Assembly (NCBI RefSeq): GCF_900095225.1
Contig: NZ_LT607428.1
Span: forward strand, 1 to 37,081
Length of the DNA: 37,081 nt
From: Pseudomonas sp. UMAB-08
GTDB taxonomy: Bacteria > Pseudomonadota > Gammaproteobacteria > Pseudomonadales > Pseudomonadaceae
Direction: 5' to 3'
The position numbers were made by a program, and so were the translations under genes. Position 1 is the first letter of the stretch. The number at the start of each line of letters is the position of its first letter. Below are positions 34,016 through 37,081 of this stretch, piece after piece. Below the pieces are notes generated by a model. The model did no database searches, was not told the DNA's origin, and was given only the letters and a program-made list of their open reading frames with translations.

Positions 34016-35083
34016 TCAATCGACATACTCCGCATACCGCGCCATCAGATTAGGACGGCGGAAGGTGTCGATCTGATCGATCTGGCCGCGCATGTGGTAG
34101 AGAGCCCCGTCAAACGTTTCGTCATCCATATCGATCCACAGTCGCGGATTTCGGCCGACTTCGCGGTCGTATTGCGCGGTGACGGGGTCGAGGTGGCGGA
34201 ATTCTTCGTAGCGTGGCAAGTCCGGCAACGGGCGGCGGGTGTCCATGTAGTTCTGCAGGAAATCCCACAGGGCACAGCACAACTCGCCAGCGCCCGGCGG
34301 AACCAGCGCGCCGAAGTTGATGACGATGTCACGATAGCGGTGGGCGATGTACAACACGTTCATCGGCAAGCCCTGACGATCCGGGGTCGTGGCGATATAG
34401 GCGTCGAACTCGTAGAACGGTGCGGTCAGCTCACCGATAGTGCCGTTCTTTTTGTATTCGCCGTTGTTGTCGTAATCGAACAACGTGACAAGGCCGGTGC
34501 GGCGGTTGATTTCCCAAATCGGGCCTCGGGAGGGTTTTACCCAGAGTTTAGGGAGGTAGCGGATGACTAGTGAGGCGAGTGCCCAGCAGAGTAGAGGGAC
34601 GCCTAACAACCAAGAGTAAAATCCTAGAATGAGGTCGTCCGCTAGATCGCTCCAAGATTCTTCCAACGATAGTCCGGCGACAGTGAATGCAAATAAGCTC
34701 AACGGAAGAAGAAACAGAAAAAAGCCTTTTCCAAATATAAGTAGATATACCCAGAACTGCGACCGTTTCGACCACAAGGAAAACCTGAAGCGCTCATGAT
34801 CTTCGCTATCATGAAAGTCCACATTTTCGTATGGCGCAGGAACATAAGTACCCAGGACCAATTGTTCTTGTTTTTTCTGCTGACCCTTTTCCACGCGACG
34901 CAGATTCCTCGGTGACGCTTCTCTCAAAAAGTCGTCCGGGGCAACTTCCTGGGTTATTCCCCAAGGCAGACGCACCTTGGCAAAACGTCGAATCCACGAA
35001 CGCTCTGCCGAAGGCGGTTGTTTGGGGATGCGGTCGGAGCGATAGGCCGTGGCCGCGTAATAAGATAAGTTCATAGCCGTCAT
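34016..35083 (-). CDS. DUF6708-type membrane protein, copy 2
   Basis: A 355-residue paralogue of copy 1. It has the same N-terminus (PPSAERSWIRRFAKVRLPWG), a different linker (about 50-75) and differing hydrophobic segments (FWVYLLIFGKGFFLFLLPLS and LGFYSWLLGVPLLCWALASL). The C-terminal domain from LWVKPSRGPIWE to NLMARYAEYVD is nearly identical. The ATG overlaps the stop of the large toxin-like gene (ATGA), so the two are co-translated, as expected for a cognate partner. No enzyme motif is visible. An immunity or chaperone function is an inference from location and topology. Confidence 0.8.
   Translation of the reverse strand: MTAMNLSYYAATAYRSDRIPKQPPSAERSWIRRFAKVRLPWGITQEVAPDDFLREASPRNLRRVEKGQQKKQEQLVLGTYVPAPYENVDFHDSEDHERFRFSLWSKRSQFWVYLLIFGKGFFLFLLPLSLFAFTVAGLSLEESWSDLADDLILGFYSWLLGVPLLCWALASLVIRYLPKLWVKPSRGPIWEINRRTGLVTLFDYDNNGEYKKNGTIGELTAPFYEFDAYIATTPDRQGLPMNVLYIAHRYRDIVINFGALVPPGAGELCCALWDFLQNYMDTRRPLPDLPRYEEFRHLDPVTAQYDREVGRNPRLWIDMDDETFDGALYHMRGQIDQIDTFRRPNLMARYAEYVD
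34020..34560. repeat. Long near-identical duplication shared with 32870-33400
   Basis: The DNA coding for the C-terminal halves of the two DUF6708 proteins is almost identical over roughly 520 bp. A second conserved patch covers their 5' ends (33798-33868 against 34962-35032). The sequence between the patches is strongly diverged. Confidence 0.85.
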
Positions 35084-37081
35084 TCGCCGCTCCGCGCTTT
35101 ATGGGTGGTTTCATCGGCCCAGAACAGGTGTTCGCCTTTTTCAAAATTGGGTTTGGCGTGAGCCGGACCGAACGGGGTCGGGTCCTTGGGCGGCGGCGCG
35201 GGGAACACCCATGTGCAATTGCCATCGTTAAATGACAATTGAGCACGGACCAGCCAGCGATAGATCTCGGCCGGCCGGCTTTTTGAGGGTTCCGCGGGCT
35301 GGTTGCGCGGCAACGTGACAAATAACTCAATCCCGTTGGGCATTGAGCGATAGGCGACAGGTTTCTCTCGCGTGAGCGAATTGCGCTCGTGGCTCCATTC
35401 ATGGCGCAACGTGTAATGCGCTTCCGTCAGTTGCTGCCTGCATTCAATCAGGGTATTGAGTTCCTGACTCAGTAGCCCCGGCAGATTGCTTTCGATGAGG
35501 ATGCAGGTGTTGGCCTTTCGCACGTCGAAGGGCACTGGATTCCCGTCATTGATTTTGGGGGCGAATTCGTGGTCCGGATTAGGGCGCGAGCTGATGCGGA
35601 TATCGGCAAACAAGCTGACCAGATAGTAGAAGGCCTTTTCCGGATCTTGCAGGTGTGGAATTCGGTCGCTGAAGGGACCAAAGGGGCCAGCGCTGAGCCA
35701 GTCTTCGACCGCGTTACTGCTGAGCCAGTAGGCGATGCCCGCACCGACGCTGATCAATATCAAGCTGATCCAGCCCATTGGCCCCAAGCCGAGGAAGGTG
35801 CTGCCACCGACCATCAGGGTGCCTGCGATGCTGGTCAGGCCGCCTGCGGCCATCAGTAGATGGCCCCACATGGCATCATCTCCCCATTGATAGGCATGCC
35901 AGGCGTCGTAGAGGTTTAGGCCGACAAAGATCGATCCAGCTACGATCTGGCCGAGTAAACGGGTAGTAACTTTATCGACGAGGCGCTTGGCTAGCTTTGC
36001 GCCTAATACTCGAGCGCTAAAAGCTTGAGGGATGATAAAAAGGGTTTTGCGAGCGACGGCCAGAACAGATTTGCTACCCGCAAGTTTCACAGTAAGTGCT
36101 TCCATCGCGATCACCAAATCAGCACCCGCGCCAACAGCTCCTCCAGACGCTCTGTAAGTTCCTTTCTCCCGACTTGTTTGCTGGAATGAATTGAGCTCAT
36201 TCCTTAAATTCCACAGCTCCAACATCCCCACCGCCGCCGCAAACGGCGTCGAGTTCAGCGCCCGATACATCCACTCGCTCTGCAATGCATTCCGGTTCTT
36301 CACCGCACCCTGTATGGCCGTTCCCTTGGTGGTGACCTGCTCGGCCATATTCAGTTGCCACGCCGCATTGACCCGTTGGTTCACACCGCTGATCAGTCGC
36401 GCCATCCGATGATCGCGGGGCATGGCGATGACGACGGTATTGGCTCGCAGGTCGCCTCCGGTGCGGTAATGCTCCTGGCCAACCTTCGACAACCCGGAGG
36501 GGCCTCGATAGTCGAGGTGAGGCCGTCGCAGGCGTTCTGGCATCTCCGGCAGGTCGGTCAGGCCGAACACGTAGTAATTCTTGTTTCTCGCCTCTTGGTG
36601 GCGCATGAAGTGTGCATCGCCAAAGGCCCCCGGCAGCATGCTGCGCAGTTGCGCCAAGGCCCGCTGAAGTTGGCGCATGTTCAGCGCCGGGGCTGGGCGT
36701 TCGGTGCCAGGGACTGGAATGTGATGGGTTGCGTGCAGCGCCTGCTCCGCCACATCCACTGAGCCTTGCAGGTTTTCGTGGAAGCTGATCAAGGTCGCCG
36801 CGACGACTTTCAGAGTGCCGGTCAGGGTGTTGTTGAGGCTGCCGCTGTCCAGCAAACCCGCCAGTAAATGGGCGTCGAGCGTATTGAGTTGCTTGGCATC
36901 GACGGCGTCACTGTTGATGGCCCTGAGCAGTTCGTTCGGCCGAAACAGACCATTGCCGCCATTGATGTCTGCGACCGTGGGCTGAACATACGGCGCTTCC
37001 ATATCTTGCTGTGCGAGGTCAGGCCACAGCATTTGATGCAGCGCATGCCCTTCTTCATTGGCAATCCGACTGATCAGTTGT
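35080..37081 (-). CDS. Large VasX/BTH_I2691-like type VI toxin candidate (N-terminus outside the window)
   Basis: The frame is open to the window edge; 666 residues of the C-terminal part are visible. The ATG at 37032 is internal, since the frame continues upstream with QLISRIANEEGHALHQ. There is a hydrophilic helical region (NMRQLQRALAQLRSMLPG, ARNKNYYVFGLTDLPEMPERL), then RMARLISGVNQRVNAAWQ. A hydrophobic block follows, with three to four likely membrane helices (KTLFIIPQAFS, LGQIVAGSIFVGLNLYDAWH, LLMAAGGLTSIAGTLMVGGS, GWISLILISVGAGIAYWL). Last comes a soluble tail of about 200 residues. This resembles colicin-like, membrane-active type VI effectors, but I cannot see the N-terminal domain that would settle it. 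It is coupled to DUF6708 copy 2 by ATGA. No catalytic motif was found. Confidence 0.7.
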   Translation of the reverse strand, partial: QLISRIANEEGHALHQMLWPDLAQQDMEAPYVQPTVADINGGNGLFRPNELLRAINSDAVDAKQLNTLDAHLLAGLLDSGSLNNTLTGTLKVVAATLISFHENLQGSVDVAEQALHATHHIPVPGTERPAPALNMRQLQRALAQLRSMLPGAFGDAHFMRHQEARNKNYYVFGLTDLPEMPERLRRPHLDYRGPSGLSKVGQEHYRTGGDLRANTVVIAMPRDHRMARLISGVNQRVNAAWQLNMAEQVTTKGTAIQGAVKNRNALQSEWMYRALNSTPFAAAVGMLELWNLRNELNSFQQTSREKGTYRASGGAVGAGADLVIAMEALTVKLAGSKSVLAVARKTLFIIPQAFSARVLGAKLAKRLVDKVTTRLLGQIVAGSIFVGLNLYDAWHAYQWGDDAMWGHLLMAAGGLTSIAGTLMVGGSTFLGLGPMGWISLILISVGAGIAYWLSSNAVEDWLSAGPFGPFSDRIPHLQDPEKAFYYLVSLFADIRISSRPNPDHEFAPKINDGNPVPFDVRKANTCILIESNLPGLLSQELNTLIECRQQLTEAHYTLRHEWSHERNSLTREKPVAYRSMPNGIELFVTLPRNQPAEPSKSRPAEIYRWLVRAQLSFNDGNCTWVFPAPPPKDPTPFGPAHAKPNFEKGEHLFWADETTHKARSGE

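Overview
The window looks like a chromosomal stretch of a fluorescent Pseudomonas (P. fluorescens/P. putida side of the genus rather than P. aeruginosa). This rests on gene content and order recalled from family knowledge, not on a database search: msrPQ-pssA-ilvCNB, mrcB, prrF with phu genes, dksA-gluQ-cbrX-cbrA-cbrB-crcZ-pcnB-folK-panBCD-pgi. The order parallels the P. aeruginosa PAO1 segment running from the rRNA operon beside the msrQ homologue to pgi.

Left part (1-10.4 kb), mostly on the minus strand. At the left edge an rRNA-type promoter fires leftward out of the window. Next come the periplasmic methionine sulfoxide reductase pair msrP-msrQ, phosphatidylserine synthase, the branched-chain amino acid operon ilvB-ilvN-ilvC (own promoter, about 260-nt leader, terminator), a small secreted DUF4124 protein, a YqcC-like protein, a TPR lipoprotein and penicillin-binding protein 1B.

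Middle (10.5-19.5 kb). A two-domain kinase-like protein, a pentapeptide-repeat protein and a TfoX C-terminal-domain protein are followed by one Fur-controlled sRNA, prrF. Then come deoC and a partial heme-uptake set (phuU permease, phuV ATPase, phuW lipoprotein) without the phuR/phuS/phuT genes known from other pseudomonads. An orphan Rieske protein, sfsA and an aminotransferase complete this part.

Core regulatory block (19.8-32.8 kb), plus strand. dksA, gluQ, the small membrane protein cbrX, the sensor kinase cbrA and its regulator cbrB lead into the CbrB/sigma-54-driven sRNA crcZ, which carries six A-rich Hfq/Crc-binding clusters. Then follow pcnB, folK, the pantothenate operon panB-panC-panD and pgi, closed by a strong bidirectional terminator. 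CbrA/CbrB and crcZ form one carbon-catabolite control circuit encoded in one place.

Right end (32.85-37.08 kb), minus strand, accessory. A large membrane-spanning protein resembling VasX/BTH_I2691-type type VI secretion toxins runs off the window. It is followed by two tandem DUF6708-type membrane proteins with near-identical C-terminal halves and divergent transmembrane middles. Between them lies a 28-codon in-frame copy of the toxin's own C-terminus. This looks like a duplicated toxin-tail/partner module and is the most interesting part of the window.
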